Below are positions 35,020-46,431 of a DNA stretch of 64,000 nt, piece by piece. The notes beneath the pieces are model-generated. The model searched no databases. It was not told where the DNA came from and saw nothing but the letters and a program-made list of their open reading frames with translations. Both the position numbers and the translations under genes were made by a program. This DNA comes from Saxidomus purpurata (taxonomy: Eukaryota; Mollusca; Bivalvia; Venerida; Veneridae): contig JAFMSR010000009.1 of NCBI GenBank assembly GCA_022818135.1, forward strand, positions 13,925,827 through 13,989,826, read 5' to 3'. Position 1 is the first letter of the stretch. The number at the start of each line of letters is the position of its first letter.

Positions 35020-36090
35020 TATCATCTGTCACGTTGTACCGCAAAACCTCTGACATAGAAAAATATTGCTGCTAAAGCAGCAAAATTACACGGCATGAAA
35101 AGGAAAGAGGCTGTCTGCTTTTAAGTAGTATGTGTAGGAGTGTTATATTTAGGTTGTAGCAAATACCTCAAACCTGTTATTATTTTGTCGTGTTTCAAGA
35201 GATCAGAGTCACGACGATAAAATGACCCTAAGATATGTCAGAGACTAAATAAACCACGTGTTTACTATCAGTCAAATATACAATTTTAACTCAGAATAAC
35301 TTTAAGCGTATTTGTTAGAGCTTACTAAAAATTCAAAACATGTACATGCTAGGAGATCCGTTTAAATATAATTTAAGTTGAACTTTAGATATGCCTTTAA
35401 TATCCGATTTGTTCTTTTATTATTTTCAACTCCTGCCGCTTGCAAAACTTCTAAACCAGAAAATGAAAGTTATAATTCTGCGGGTTTCAAGTAAAAATAA
35501 AACAAACAGCAACAGCGATTGGTTAAAACTATCTCGAGTTTATGCCATATCCGAGAGTGAACGAAAGCGCTCTTCAGAACATTTCTGAACATGCATAAAC
35601 ACCTTGGACCCGAGTTTTACATTTACTTAAGTGTTACTGTTTGAGTCCAAGTGTTGCATATATGTCATAAATAGATGATGAGGCGGGTTACTCAACTGTC
35701 ATCACGATCGATAATGAATAAAAATGTATACGTCACTAGTATATATAGTAAAAAATTTTAAAGGTCTACTTTTGCCACATATTGAATTTCAAGTCATCAC
35801 GCTAAAATAATTGGCGTGTCGCATTATACATTAATTTGTACATGGGTCCTTATATCCCAGTGTAGAATTTAAGTTTCATTTATGTCAGAATCTTAAGAAG
35901 TCAAAATGTTCGTATATATCTGTGGTTTACCTCTTGAAATTTTTTTAAGATACCGCTAAGTATTTTGTATTAATTATTTCTAAAAAGGTCAAACAATAAC
36001 CATTTATTTTGGTATTAATACATCTTAAAAAAGTGTTATAATAAAAATACGATCAATATATTAGAGCGTCAGATTTGACATTTTATCGTA
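35020..36090. other. Noncoding, no supported gene
   Basis: The interval where exon 3 of copy E would be expected. I see no remnant of its motifs. Confidence 0.45.
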
Positions 36091-36094
36091 GTCG

Positions 36095-37420
36095 ACTACC
36101 AAACTGTGAGGGTGTCTGAGTTCAACCAGGCCGAGTTATGTAAAATCGGTTGTATAGCGGTATATACGTTATATTCTTACTTTTTGTTCTATCATTATCC
36201 CCGCGGAGGGGATAATGTGATGAGTTTCGCCGTATGACATATTACATTAGAAAAGATGGACAATTTTTACCTATTCTGAAAGGTACACCACATATATAAA
36301 AGTTTACAATACCAAAATTCTAACTAATTCTACATTTAGCATCTTGATTTGATAGCGAAGATTAATACTGCGAAAAAGATAAGTTATCGACTCATTATTA
36401 TTTTCCAGTAATTATTTAGCAATATGTTAGTCTCAGGTCAATAAAATTTCTAGTTATTTTGATTTTCAGCAGAGACCTCCTTTCAGCTGTATGGGTTGGG
36501 ACAGGGCGGGGTCATGTCCATTTCAATACAACGTATACAATACTGCCTATAAAAAGTGAAGACTTGGGCATGTGACATTCAAACTAGGTATGCATGTTGG
36601 TTAACTAGTAGAACATCCATGCCTATATTGAGGTCAGTAGGTCAAAGGGCAAGGTCATCGTGACATTGAGAAGTGAAGTTATTTCCTTGTCCAGAGCTAG
36701 TACGGCGCGGGGATACGAGATGGCGTGGCATCGACAATTCTAGCTTATTTTGTTGTACATGCGTTCATTTAAAACAAGTCTGTGTGCGAATGACTGTTAA
36801 AATATATAAAGGTGGCCTGGTAGCTCAGTTGGTAGAGCCCTCTACTTTAAGCGAACAGTCACGAATTCGAGTACCGGTAATGTTTCACGTTGTTTTCACC
36901 CTGTGCAAGTTGATACTGTCGATTTAGTGTACTTTGCATGTTTCATCGTTTTATAAATCGTCAGTTTTTGTTGACTTATTCATATACCCAAGAGATATAG
37001 TCAATAAAATAACCATATATCTAAATGACATTATCAGTTTTGTCCATGTATGAAAGGTTAGGGACATGTTGGCCCTTTTCCTGAGTTCCCTTGCAGTTCC
37101 AGGACACCTTCAAACCCTCTGGAATTTCATATCTTGAGAGAAAATTGAGTTAAAGAGCGGCTCAATGCAATACATGTATAGTCATGTTTAGTTCCTTGTC
37201 GGCCATGGACGGGTTTAGGAACATTAGGTTTGCGTAATCTGTCTGTCCCTCAGTCAGTTCGTTATTTCGAGTCCGTGCTGTAACTTCTACATGCATAGCC
37301 CAATTTCCAATTAGCCAGACATAGTTGCTGCACATTTCACAACGGTGTCTAGGGGAATCCCTGCAATGTCAAGGCACACTTTGTACTTACAACTTCTAAC
37401 ATATTACTATATCGCAATAC
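36095..37420. repeat. Duplicated ART 3' flank (copy E)
   Basis: Starts with CTACCAAACTGTGAGGGTGT, matching 29435 (copy B) and, more weakly, 55795 (copy D). It continues with the AATACTGCCTATAAAAAG and GACATTGAGAAGTGAAGTTA phrases (also near 50.0 kb) and the SINE, then CGAGTCCGTGCTGTAACTTC (also at 51.28 and 59.68 kb). Confidence 0.75.
36811..36880 (+). mobile_element. tRNA-like SINE head
   Basis: TGGTAGCTCAGTTGGTAGAG supplies a good RNA polymerase III A box and GAATTCGAGTACC a weakened B box about 35 bp later. It recurs at the same place in each ART 3' flank (29588, 50234, 55936), so it predates the duplications. It does not fold as an intact tRNA gene. Confidence 0.7.
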
Positions 37421-38810
37421 TTGTTCTGACTGGTTCTTCTACAAGCATGGTTTCCATTCACAAAAAGGTAAACATCCAGGGTGAAGGTCGCATTTTGGGC
37501 CCAACCCCCTTTAGATAGGGCGATTCAGCCATAGTTCGTGTCCGTGCTATAACTTCTGCACCCATGGAACAGTTATAAAACAACTTCACACAATTGTTGT
37601 CAATTACACAAGGTTATGTATTGCACCACACTCGATGGCTACTGCCATTGTATCATTCAAGAGGGTATTCCAAAGTAGTGGCAAGTAAACAAAGAGATTC
37701 AATCCTTTGAGAGAATATCACTGATCTTTAGTGGAATGTTTATCCCATCAACCTATATCCGAACCGCGCCTATTCAAGGTCAATAGCATTCTAACGGATC
37801 AAATATCATGACATTTAATTCAGGTGTGCACGCATCACATGTTGCTTATGGCGGTTTATATTACCCACCTATGTGGTGATCTTTGATTTTATGATTTGTG
37901 TTATGTCAAAAGTTGTTTACTTTTTAATATCCAATTTTCGTCATGTAAAATAAAATGACATTTGCACAATACAGTGTTTGTAGTGTTTTATATTAAGAAG
38001 GCTCTCACATATGAACTTCACCTCGCAAGTGTAAACGCTGGCCCTTTTGTCATGAATGTTTGAAATTGAATGGAAAGATTCAAATAATGTATGTGAATTT
38101 CCGTGCAACTTGCGGCAGATGTCCATCTCATACATAAGCTTATTTTTCAAAATGCTTTTGACAATATAACCAAGCACACACAAAGTATTGCTATCATACT
38201 ATCATCCTTCCCTTTCTTAAATTTTGAAGAATTTGGTTCATCTTTAGGTGTCCGTAAGCCCGTCGCATGACATACGCGTAATGAAGTGGAAAGAAATAGT
38301 GCTTTGAGCCTATAGCCTACTAGGTTCCAGTAAGTTTGAACACATAAAAGATTTGTTTAAAAAATCTTTTATACGATTTTGTTAAAAAAATGATAGATTT
38401 AGAAATATTAATGCATTAAAGAATTCAAAATAAAGTTTTTATTTAACCGCACATCTGACACTGCTTTCGGAGCCTGAGGATTGATGAACGGTGGAGGTTC
38501 TGTTGCTAGGTAGCCGACGTCAAAATTAAAAAAGGTGTGATTCCGTAACGGTCGTTACTTCAGGTGTAATCCCTCCAAGTTTCAGGTCAATCTGATGAAA
38601 TTTTATTTTGGCCGGGGAACAGCGCGAACTACCTTAAACTGGATACTGTGTTTTTCCCAATGTGCATGTTTTTACGTTATTTCATTCTAAAAGGATCAAT
38701 AATGTGTTTTAAATGTATATCTGAAGTATACATTGCATGTTTGATGTAAATGATATTTGCTTTTTAAATTTATTCACTAGAGTACATGTACAACTTTCTC
38801 ACATAAAGGT

Positions 38811-38890
38811 GCATGGTCGGTAGCAGAGCGCGAACCCATTTACAGTGATTTCAAGTCAACGACTCTAACTACTCGACCACGGAGGCGGAC
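38811..38890 (-). mobile_element. tRNA-Ser-like SINE head
   Basis: The minus strand reads CCGTGGTCGAGTAGTTAGAG, then GACTTGAAATC (Ser-type anticodon loop, TGA) and GGGTTCGCGCTC (B box). The acceptor ends do not pair, so it is not a working tRNA gene. Tail sequence lies to its left. Confidence 0.6.
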
Positions 38891-39770
38891 ATGTTGAATG
38901 AATGGTTTGATTACTGAACTAAATCGTAGATGCTCAGGGAACAGAATCCTCGAGGTGTGACAGTGCTATCCTAAACCACATGACCCGATAATGGCATGCC
39001 GTTTTGCAAATTCAAAGGACGCATGCATTTAAGGTTCTAACAGGATGTGTCCGGGTATACTGTTCTTGTTCGACAAAATGTTATCCTAGCACCTCAAAGA
39101 TTAGACCGGACAAGCGTCATGGCCATTGGCTACTTAATAAATTTGAAAAAATACTGATCGATAAAACTATGCGTTGCGAATTCAGTCACATTGTGTCACT
39201 CAAGAGGCTATTCAAAAGAAATGGCAAGTAAACAAAGAAATGACGAGTGAACAAAATAATGGCAAGTGGTCCTGATTTGTTATATTTTTGAAAGAGTACA
39301 AACATTTCTGTCATGCATGCACAGGAATACGGACAGTTCTTTGAGTGAATGTTATACTGTAACGATTACGTGTGTCTGTAGTGACTATCATATTCACTTA
39401 CGGTGTGCAACCTATCATATTTCTCTTTTCTACGGAAATGTCTCTATATGGAGACTGATTTTGTTCGCCGTAGATTTGTTTTGCAGAGCTTTGCAGAAAC
39501 TAAGACATCTGTTTTACTAATAGGCAGACGGTATTGGGCATGAAAATAATGAATTAAATGGACATGCATACATGTATACAAAGTGCAAAACAGTAGGACT
39601 TTCTTTGGGGTATCCATCTTTGAATACAATTCAGAAAAATGACTTACGCAAAAACGAAGTTTGCCCGGCGACAAAATAATCGTACTGAGCACCGCCATTA
39701 ACGCTGTAAAAAATAGAGGTACATTCATATGAGAGGTTCAACAAAACTTGAAAAACTAAACCCTTTTACA
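38891..39770. other. Noncoding, no supported gene
   Basis: Overlapping short frames on both strands without motifs. Confidence 0.4.
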
Positions 39771-40992
39771 AACACTTTCAAAGTACCATCACCCGCTCCC
39801 GCTCTATCAAGCCACTCCCGCTGGGGTTTACCTGTGTGAAAATGTGCAATGTTTGGTTTTACTTTATTATATTGGTTTTTTTCTGGCGATCTATGTCAGC
39901 AAAAGGTCTTTATCTAAGGACTTCGTAGGCACACAATTGTTATATAATGTTGTACACACTCGTGGGAGTTTAGTTAAGTTTTTGGTATGGCTGCGCATAT
40001 CCTTTGCACACCGGCATATTTTGTTACACACTCGACAGACATGCATGTGTTTTTGTAAACACTGTACATCACGTTATGGCTACTTTCGGTTTACTGCGCG
40101 TGTTGTATACGTCAGCAAATAGATTGAGCTGTAACATGAAAGTAAAATTTCCATTGGCCCACCTACAGAGGTCACGCGCAGGGGTCACCCTGTCTGCTAA
40201 CCTTCGCATGGACTGTTTTTGTTTTGTCTTTTTTTGCTAACGAGAGGTCAATTTCAAGCGTTCTCATAAGATGTCAATATACCTAGGTTTGAGTACGACA
40301 TGTCTGCTTTATGTCTGTGAAAAAATATTTGCACGCGCTCAAAACACTATCCCACAGGGGCCTGTACGCGAACGTTGGTAAAATGAAAATTTTCAAAGCT
40401 GGTAAAATTGTGTCCAAGGTCATTTTCAAGGTCGTCTTAAAGTGTCAGCATTTGCCTCGGACGTCTGAGTTTTCAACATTCAGGAGCTGTCGGCATAGCC
40501 TTTAAATTCAGAAAAACAGACAAAACGTGTTCCTTACGGTAACTGTCACTTCTATGGAAGGCCAAACCTGTCTTAACACGCGTATACGGTTTATTTCGTT
40601 ACAGGCGTTCAAAGGGAATACAAAATAGTGCTCCATTTACCTGTATGATGATGATAGTCAAATGAGGTAATATATATTGTATAGCGATTGAGTAACCCTT
40701 GTAGCCTTTATGCATTTACAGCTGTATTTTACGATTTCAATGATCTGTAGATTCAGGGATCTTACATATAATCCCGATAAATTTTAGTCCCTATGCATTG
40801 GTTGTACAATTACAGAAGTAAAATGTACCTTTGGCTGATTAGTTAACCATAAAATAGTAGAAATGGCGACTGCTACGCGCTGATAAAACATAATATGTAG
40901 AACAAAGACTTTATTTTAAAGCACTTTTTAAAGTACAAAATAAAAAAAAGGAAAGAAATTATTATTTAAAATTGGTTTCTGCAAATTAGAGG
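39770..40992 (+). repeat. Duplicated ART upstream region (copy C)
   Basis: Phrases shared with the region upstream of copy B (26000-26435): CCGCTCTATCAAGCC, CTGGCGATCTATGTCAGCAAAAG, GTACCTTTGGCTGATT and a CGCTGATAAAACAT stretch close to the ATG. It represents the common promoter-proximal module. Confidence 0.7.
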
Positions 40993-42227
40993 ATGTTTAA
41001 CATTGCAGTGGTGTTTCTGTGTCTTTTTTGTTGTGCAGAGTCAGTGAAAGCTGGTATTTATTTTAGTTTCTTTTAACGCTTTGTCTTTTTTTCTAATTTG
41101 ATCGTCAAATTGAGATTCGACATTCACCAACATAAGAAAACCAACACCGGGCTTTGAGATCAGTTAGGAATCCGCATGTAGCTATTAAATCATCGGCGTT
41201 TTTTTCAGGACAATCAATATAAATATCCTTTTTGTAAAACGTAAAATATTTTACCGTTTCTAGGCTAAAATATCAAGCAGTGAAACAGACAAACTGACAA
41301 GGGTCATGCCATAAACTGTATCGTACATTTAACTTTATCAGAGAAGCACGATGACGACTCTATGCACCACAACATACATTTGAAATCTTCTTTTATTATT
41401 TATTGTTTATAGTCCCGACCGACCCAAGAATTTCTCCTCAGGTTAAACTGCCTAGACTCCTGACAGGCACAGGTTGAAGAAACAGATGCAGATACACGGG
41501 AATCCCGGTACAAAAAACATTGGTTCTTTTAGCACCGATACACTCGAGACTACCTCTGGGTTTCTAACCAATTCATCTCTAGATGGGTGGGAAACAATGA
41601 AAAGAGGCCAGGATTCCAAACGTCCGGATTGTTAGTTCAGATCGTATACCACTCGACCACCGCGCCACCTACAGTCTTTTAAGACACTGTTTAAAGATCT
41701 GAAAAGTTACAACAACGAGATATACATTGCAAGACAAAAAATGAATTCGTCTGACTTAATTAACAGAGGTCTCGATATACTTTGGACCTAATATTCATAA
41801 AACGGTGTATCGGGGATGTAAAACATTAGATGAAACACCGGTTGCAGGACAGGAATATAGTTTCAATCAGATAACCAGCACAACTACAAATAAAGCAATT
41901 GCCGTTAAAGTATTCTCTTGTCCTGAAGGCTTTCTCTTTGTCATAGACAATGTATACGGTGTATCGGTTGAACAATATTCACACATTAGTGGTGAGGGGA
42001 AAGTGATTATCAAATCTACCTACGAATTCGAAGTGAAACCTGGCCCCGTCAATGGAACAAAATACAGTATCTTCTATCTTGACGGAAAAGCGGATATGCA
42101 CTGCCGGAACAAGCGTGACACGTCCCATCGGAGCTGTGTAAATGGCGCAAACAAGCCTGGCACAGAAAACATATCAATGTACACATTCTTAGTTGTGACG
42201 CTTCTTATTTCATATGAATGGATATAA
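40993..42227 (+). pseudogene. ART copy C: multiply disabled ADP-ribosyltransferase
   Basis: Exon 1 (40993-41053) still encodes a signal peptide (MFNIAVVFLCLFCC) and a GT donor. The exon 2 equivalent (41442-41507, also 66 nt) begins GT TAA and has a second stop, TAG, two codons later. Exon 3 starts abruptly at about 41682, fused to the antisense SINE. It lacks its 5' part and about 150 bp around the first helices, and has an extra T near 41790 that shifts frame. The remaining frame (41805-42227) keeps Tyr-Arg-Gly, ITSTTT and the hydrophobic tail. The triad reads GEGKVII: the position of the catalytic Glu is Lys. This is a decayed, catalytically dead copy. Confidence 0.85.
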
Positions 42228-42659
42228 CTTTATCCTACAAATGTGTCTAAAGTTTTCTATTTACCCAAGAATTTCTTATCAGCAGGTTAATGATATCGTA
42301 AAATTCTAATAACAATGTATGTCAAGGGTTACAGATAATGTCTTGTGATGGGTTCCTGCAGTTTCATATAACCAGATGTCATATAAAGTCTAATAAATTG
42401 TACACCGAGCAATTTGGGAAACCAGATCTACTTTTGTCTCAAAACTCAAGAAATGACTCCCACAGCAGCAGGTTTTCAAGTTTTGTGAGATATTCACTGT
42501 TATCCATGACAGCCTTGCTGATAAAGCACTTTCTAAATTTTCATAATTATATTATTTCCTTCCTTTCCTTGAAATTAAGTTTCGTTACAATAATGACCTT
42601 AAATACAGTGGTGATACTCCAGTAAACTCACTCCGACTTTGCTGTGTGGGTCTGAGCAG

Positions 42660-42800
42660 GGCGGTGTCACTACATAACATAAAACAATACTGCCTATAGA
42701 AAGAGATGATACTCAAACTTGGAATGCAGGTTTGTCATGACTAGTAAAACATTCCTACCTGTATTGAGGTCAGTACTTCAAAGGTCAAGGTCAGCATTAA
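42660..42800 (+). repeat. ART 3'-flank fragment left of the retrotransposon
   Basis: AATACTGCCTATAGAAAGAG, TACCTGTATTGAGGTCAG and AAGGTCAAGGTCA match the flank at 36.5-36.66 kb. They also match sequence on the far side of the retrotransposon (49.9-50.1 kb). Confidence 0.65.
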
Positions 42801-43909
42801 AAGACATGCATCACTTGTTGGTTCACAGACCGCAGAACGTTTAGAAGCATTATCGCAAAGCGCAGAGCGAGTTAGCACAAATCTTCATCTTTCCGCAGAA
42901 AATGTGCTTAAGAAAATACAGTCAGTATATGATTATCTTAAAGAAGTGAAAATCGGCAAAAACGACTATAACCGAACAAATCGACAAAAACCTACTTCCC
43001 CGGAAATTGAGGCAGCTAGTATCCCTGAAACAGCTGAGCAAACTGCATCATCGGTGATGCATGTGACATGAAATGAAACATCACAGGAAGTACCCGTATC
43101 GGATCAAAACTCAAACGTTGACCAAGTGAGCATTTCCAGATCTCAAGTTTCTAATAAAGAGATTCTGTTGATTGGGGATTCAACACTGAAGGGAATTAAC
43201 ATGAGAGGACTCAAAACTGATGTGGCCATCGATACAAATCGTGGTGCAACAGAATGTGACATAAAAGATCGATTGCAACGGTTTAATCTTCTACAAAATA
43301 CCAAAGAAATTATAATTTATGTAGGTGGCAATGACTCACCAAGAAGCCATGAGACAAATCTACAGTGGCTGGTTGAATATGTTCTTTCACTAAATAAAAA
43401 GGTTACACTGTGTCTACTGTGTCCAAGAGACGATGTTGACATCATTGCATACAATGACGCAATTAAGAAGATTGCAAATGAACATTCAATAAACGTCATT
43501 GACTGCTAGTCCTTTCATATATGGAGACGGCACAACAGTTAGGCAGTACTATCTTAGGGATGGTATACATCTGTCTAATATAGGAACACGATGCTTGATA
43601 CGCACAATAAACAAGTCACGCGCAATCATCAGAGAAAAGGACAACTATGAAGTTCATAATGGAAGCAGACAAACAGAAGCTACCGCACTGACTTCTGCGT
43701 TATCTAACAGAAAGACTTCTGGTGATTTCTACAACAGAAGATGGTCAGGTGACCGAAACGTTGAAAGAAGACAAAGAGGCTTTTCTGTTTCCGGTTTAAG
43801 ACAAAGGCATTTCCGCTGTAATAATTCTTGTGGATCAAATCATACCACCGGAGACTGTTACGTTCCATACCGATATTCAACACCAAGAAACAAGCGCAGA
43901 GACTACTAG
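42800..43909 (+). pseudogene. Retrotransposon ORF1: coiled region, SGNH-type esterase, zinc knuckle
   Basis: In one frame, a helical region (SAENVLKKIQSVYDYLKEVK) is followed by an in-frame TGA at 43069-43071. An SGNH hydrolase fold comes next: block I LLIGDSTLKGIN, the block III-like YVGGND, then after a one-base frameshift near 43500 block V RDGIHLSN with the catalytic D-x-x-H. A C-x3-C-x3-H-x4-C zinc knuckle (CNNSCGSNHTTGDC) lies near the C-terminus. CR1-group ORF1 proteins carry such an esterase domain, thought to act in RNA/membrane handling during retrotransposition. The stop codon and the frameshift make it non-functional. Confidence 0.8.
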
Positions 43910-43915
43910 GAAAAC

Positions 43916-44250
43916 GTGAGCAGAACATGTTCTTCTCTAGAAACTGTAAACAGATTTAATGTACTTTCAAATTTATGTGTTAAGTGTGGCGAAATTAAGT
44001 GTGAATGTGCGAATTTATATTCTTGTCACACATTTAGGGACTATAAAGACGAAAACAGACATGTTGAGCTTACACGGTCTGTATATGATTGTAATGCAAA
44101 TCATTCTACAAATATTGATAATGTTATAGATGATATCCCGAAAATTTCAGCATGTTTTTCAAGCTCTAATGTAAAAGATAATTTTATTAGGGCTTTGGAT
44201 TTTCCTAAAAAGAAATATCGCTTAACCTGCAAAGTAAAGGTTTACAAATT
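43916..44250 (+). pseudogene. Retrotransposon ORF2 N-terminal region
   Basis: Begins 7 bp after the ORF1 stop. Contains the phrase NRFNVLSNL and a cysteine cluster (CVKCGEIKCEC), then an acidic linker. The frame leading into the endonuclease (SKGLQIMSLNAQ) is shifted near 44220 and is interrupted by the Tc1/mariner insertion at the TA of 44250-44251. Confidence 0.6.
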
Positions 44251-44251
44251 A

Positions 44252-45793
44252 CACCTAAGGTCAAAAGTTCTGCACGGGTTTTATAAGTGCTATAATATTT
44301 TCAAATTTTGACCGATTGTCCTAAAACCGGTTTTATTTTGATTCATACAGCAAATCAGCAAATTATTGGTTTGAAAATTCAGGTATGCGATAATTTCTCG
44401 GTTGATTGGCCATGGTGAGCACGAATTTCACGTGCAATGTGCAACATGTAGATTCGCAATGTAATTTTGAAATGTTATGCTTATTTTGTTTTGATCAAAC
44501 CTGACACGTCGTTCGCTAGTGCAATTTTTTATTGTAACTTGACGTTAACGTCAGAATGAAACTCTCAAATACGAAACGTATGCGCGCTATAGGCCAGTTG
44601 CAAGGTGGGATCAGTGTAGCGCAATTTGCAAGACACTTCAGAGTCAACGAACATACCATTCGTCGTCTTAGACAACGATACGGCGATATCAGGAGAGTTA
44701 ACGCCCGTCAACGTACAGGACGTCCTCGTGAAACAACACGTCAGCAGGACAGGTGGATAGTTTTAACTCATCTACGAAGACGTTTTGAAGTTCCTGTTCA
44801 TACTGCTAGGATCACGCCAGGCAGAACCCGTCGTCATGTGAGCGCGCGTACGATTCGACGTCGTCTACATGAAGTTGGAGTATGTGCAAGACGTCCTTTT
44901 TGCGGCGCCCGTTTGACACCTAGGCACCGCCGAAATCGTAATGACTTTGCCAGACGTCATCAAAGATGGCCATTACAACGTTGGCGTCACATCCTTTTTA
45001 CCGACGAGTGCAAATTTCAGATCGATTTCAATGACCGACGTCAGCACGTTTACCGACGTCGTAATGAGAAGTTCGCCGATGCCTGTGTCATGGAGCGAGA
45101 TCGTTTTGGTGGCCCAAGTACAATGGTATGAGCTGGAGTTACGTATCATGGGAAAACGCGTTTGGTTTTCTTGGATAACGTTAACCCTGGGACTACACGA
45201 CGTGGCCTTACAGCTCGGTGTTTCGTCAATGAAGTTCTACGTCCTGTTGCCGTACCTTACATGCGGCAGAATCGTGGACTCATGCTTCAACAAGATAATG
45301 CACCTATCCAATCAGCGAGGCTGACAAGAAATTTCCTGGGGCAAAATAACATCGACTTTATTGATCCATGGCCTGCCATGAGCCCAGACTTGAATCCAAT
45401 AGAGCACGTGTGGGCGTACCTGAAGCTTAAACTCCTTGACAACAATCTCCATAATGTAGCGGAATTAAGGAACTTTCTCCAGCGTGAATGGGCGGCTTTG
45501 GATCGGCGATTGTTGCACACACTTGTTTCCTCAATGAGAAGAAGATGTACAGCCGTGTGTAATGCAAGCGGTGGACATACCCGTTATTAGCTGTGATTAA
45601 GTTCATGTGTACTTGAAATGAAATGTGAAACTAGTTTTGATGGTAAATTTGCATACAATATTTTTAATGAATTTGTGATTATTGTGTGAAATTGAATACA
45701 TTTGCATGTCAAATTAAAATACAGGCAAAACTGATACGTTAATCTATTTTATTTCACTTTTAATGCACCGTGCAGAACTTATGGCCTTAAGTG
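44252..45793 (+). mobile_element. Tc1/mariner-type DNA transposon, 1542 bp, D-D-35-E
   Basis: The terminal inverted repeats are 26 bp with three mismatches. The left end is CACCTAAGGTCAAAAGTTCT (44252-44277), and the right end is its inverted counterpart finishing GGCCTTAAGTG (45768-45793). TA dinucleotides at 44250-44251 and 45794-45795 are the target duplication. It sits in the endonuclease start of the CR1-like ORF2. Deleting the element and one TA restores the reading frame (QIMSLNAQ). Confidence 0.92.
44556..45590 (+). pseudogene. Tc1/mariner transposase with a single nonsense codon
   Basis: A 344-codon frame interrupted only by TGA at 45129-45131 (codon 192). The N-terminus has a helix-turn-helix (ISVAQFARHFRVNEHTIRRL, residues 20-39) and a GRPR hook near 55. 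The catalytic domain shows LFTDECKF (Asp150), LQQDNAPIQ (Asp247) and SPDLNPIEHVW (Glu283). That leaves 35 residues between the second Asp and Glu, i.e. DD35E rather than the usual DD34E. The stop falls where family members have the conserved Trp of the M-V-W-x-G motif, so a TGG-to-TGA change is likely. The rest is undamaged, suggesting recent activity. High arginine content is notable. Confidence 0.88.
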
Positions 45794-45795
45794 TA

Positions 45796-46430
45796 TGTCA
45801 CTTAATGCACAACATTTTCTACCAAAAATAGATGAAATCAGATTAATTATGTTTGAAAACAAATCATTAAGTATTGTAGGGGTTTGTGAAACATTTCTCA
45901 ATAGGAATATAAGTGAGTCGGAACTCTGTATTGATGGATATAAATTTGAACGAAAAGATAGGATACATAAAGGTGGTGGGGGAATATTAATTTATCTGAG
46001 AAGTAATATACCTTATTCAAGATTATACAACTTAGAAAATGATGAAATTGAAGCAATATTCATCGAAATATGTTTTTCATAAAGTAGCCATTTATTGTAA
46101 CTTTCACATACAGACCTCCGTCATCAAAACAAGATTGGATAGAAAAGTTCCAGTGCCAAATTGCATCTGTATCTGATAAATACAATGAATACTATATCTT
46201 AGGTGACCTTAACTTAAATTATGACCCAGAAACCGGATTTAAAAATGCCAAATTGTCAAACATGTTACTAAAATTCAGATAAAATTAATAAGTCACATAT
46301 TCAACAAGAGTTACAAATTAATTTCTTCTATAATAGATCACATTTACTGTACGTCAACGGATAATGTTATCGAAGTCACTGTTCCTCAAATTAGCATAAG
46401 CGATCACTATCCGATATGTTTTACACGTAA
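45796..46430 (+). pseudogene. Retrotransposon ORF2, APE-like endonuclease
   Basis: Shows LPKIDEIRLIM, VGVCETFLN (the catalytic Glu block), RKDRIHKGGGGILIYLR, then after a frameshift near 46080 TYRPPSS and LGDLNLNY. After further shifts come IIDHIYC and SISDHYPICF (the C-terminal S-D-H catalytic block). All the usual endonuclease blocks are recognisable but lie in different frames. Confidence 0.8.
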
Positions 46431-46431
46431 A

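Noticed and set aside
36811..36880. A functional tRNA gene
   Set aside because: The A box is good, but the B box is weakened, the stems do not pair and the sequence is part of a duplicated repeat flank.
38811..38890. A functional tRNA-Ser(TGA) gene on the minus strand
   Set aside because: Anticodon arm and B box are recognisable, but the acceptor arms do not pair and there is no variable arm, as in a SINE head.
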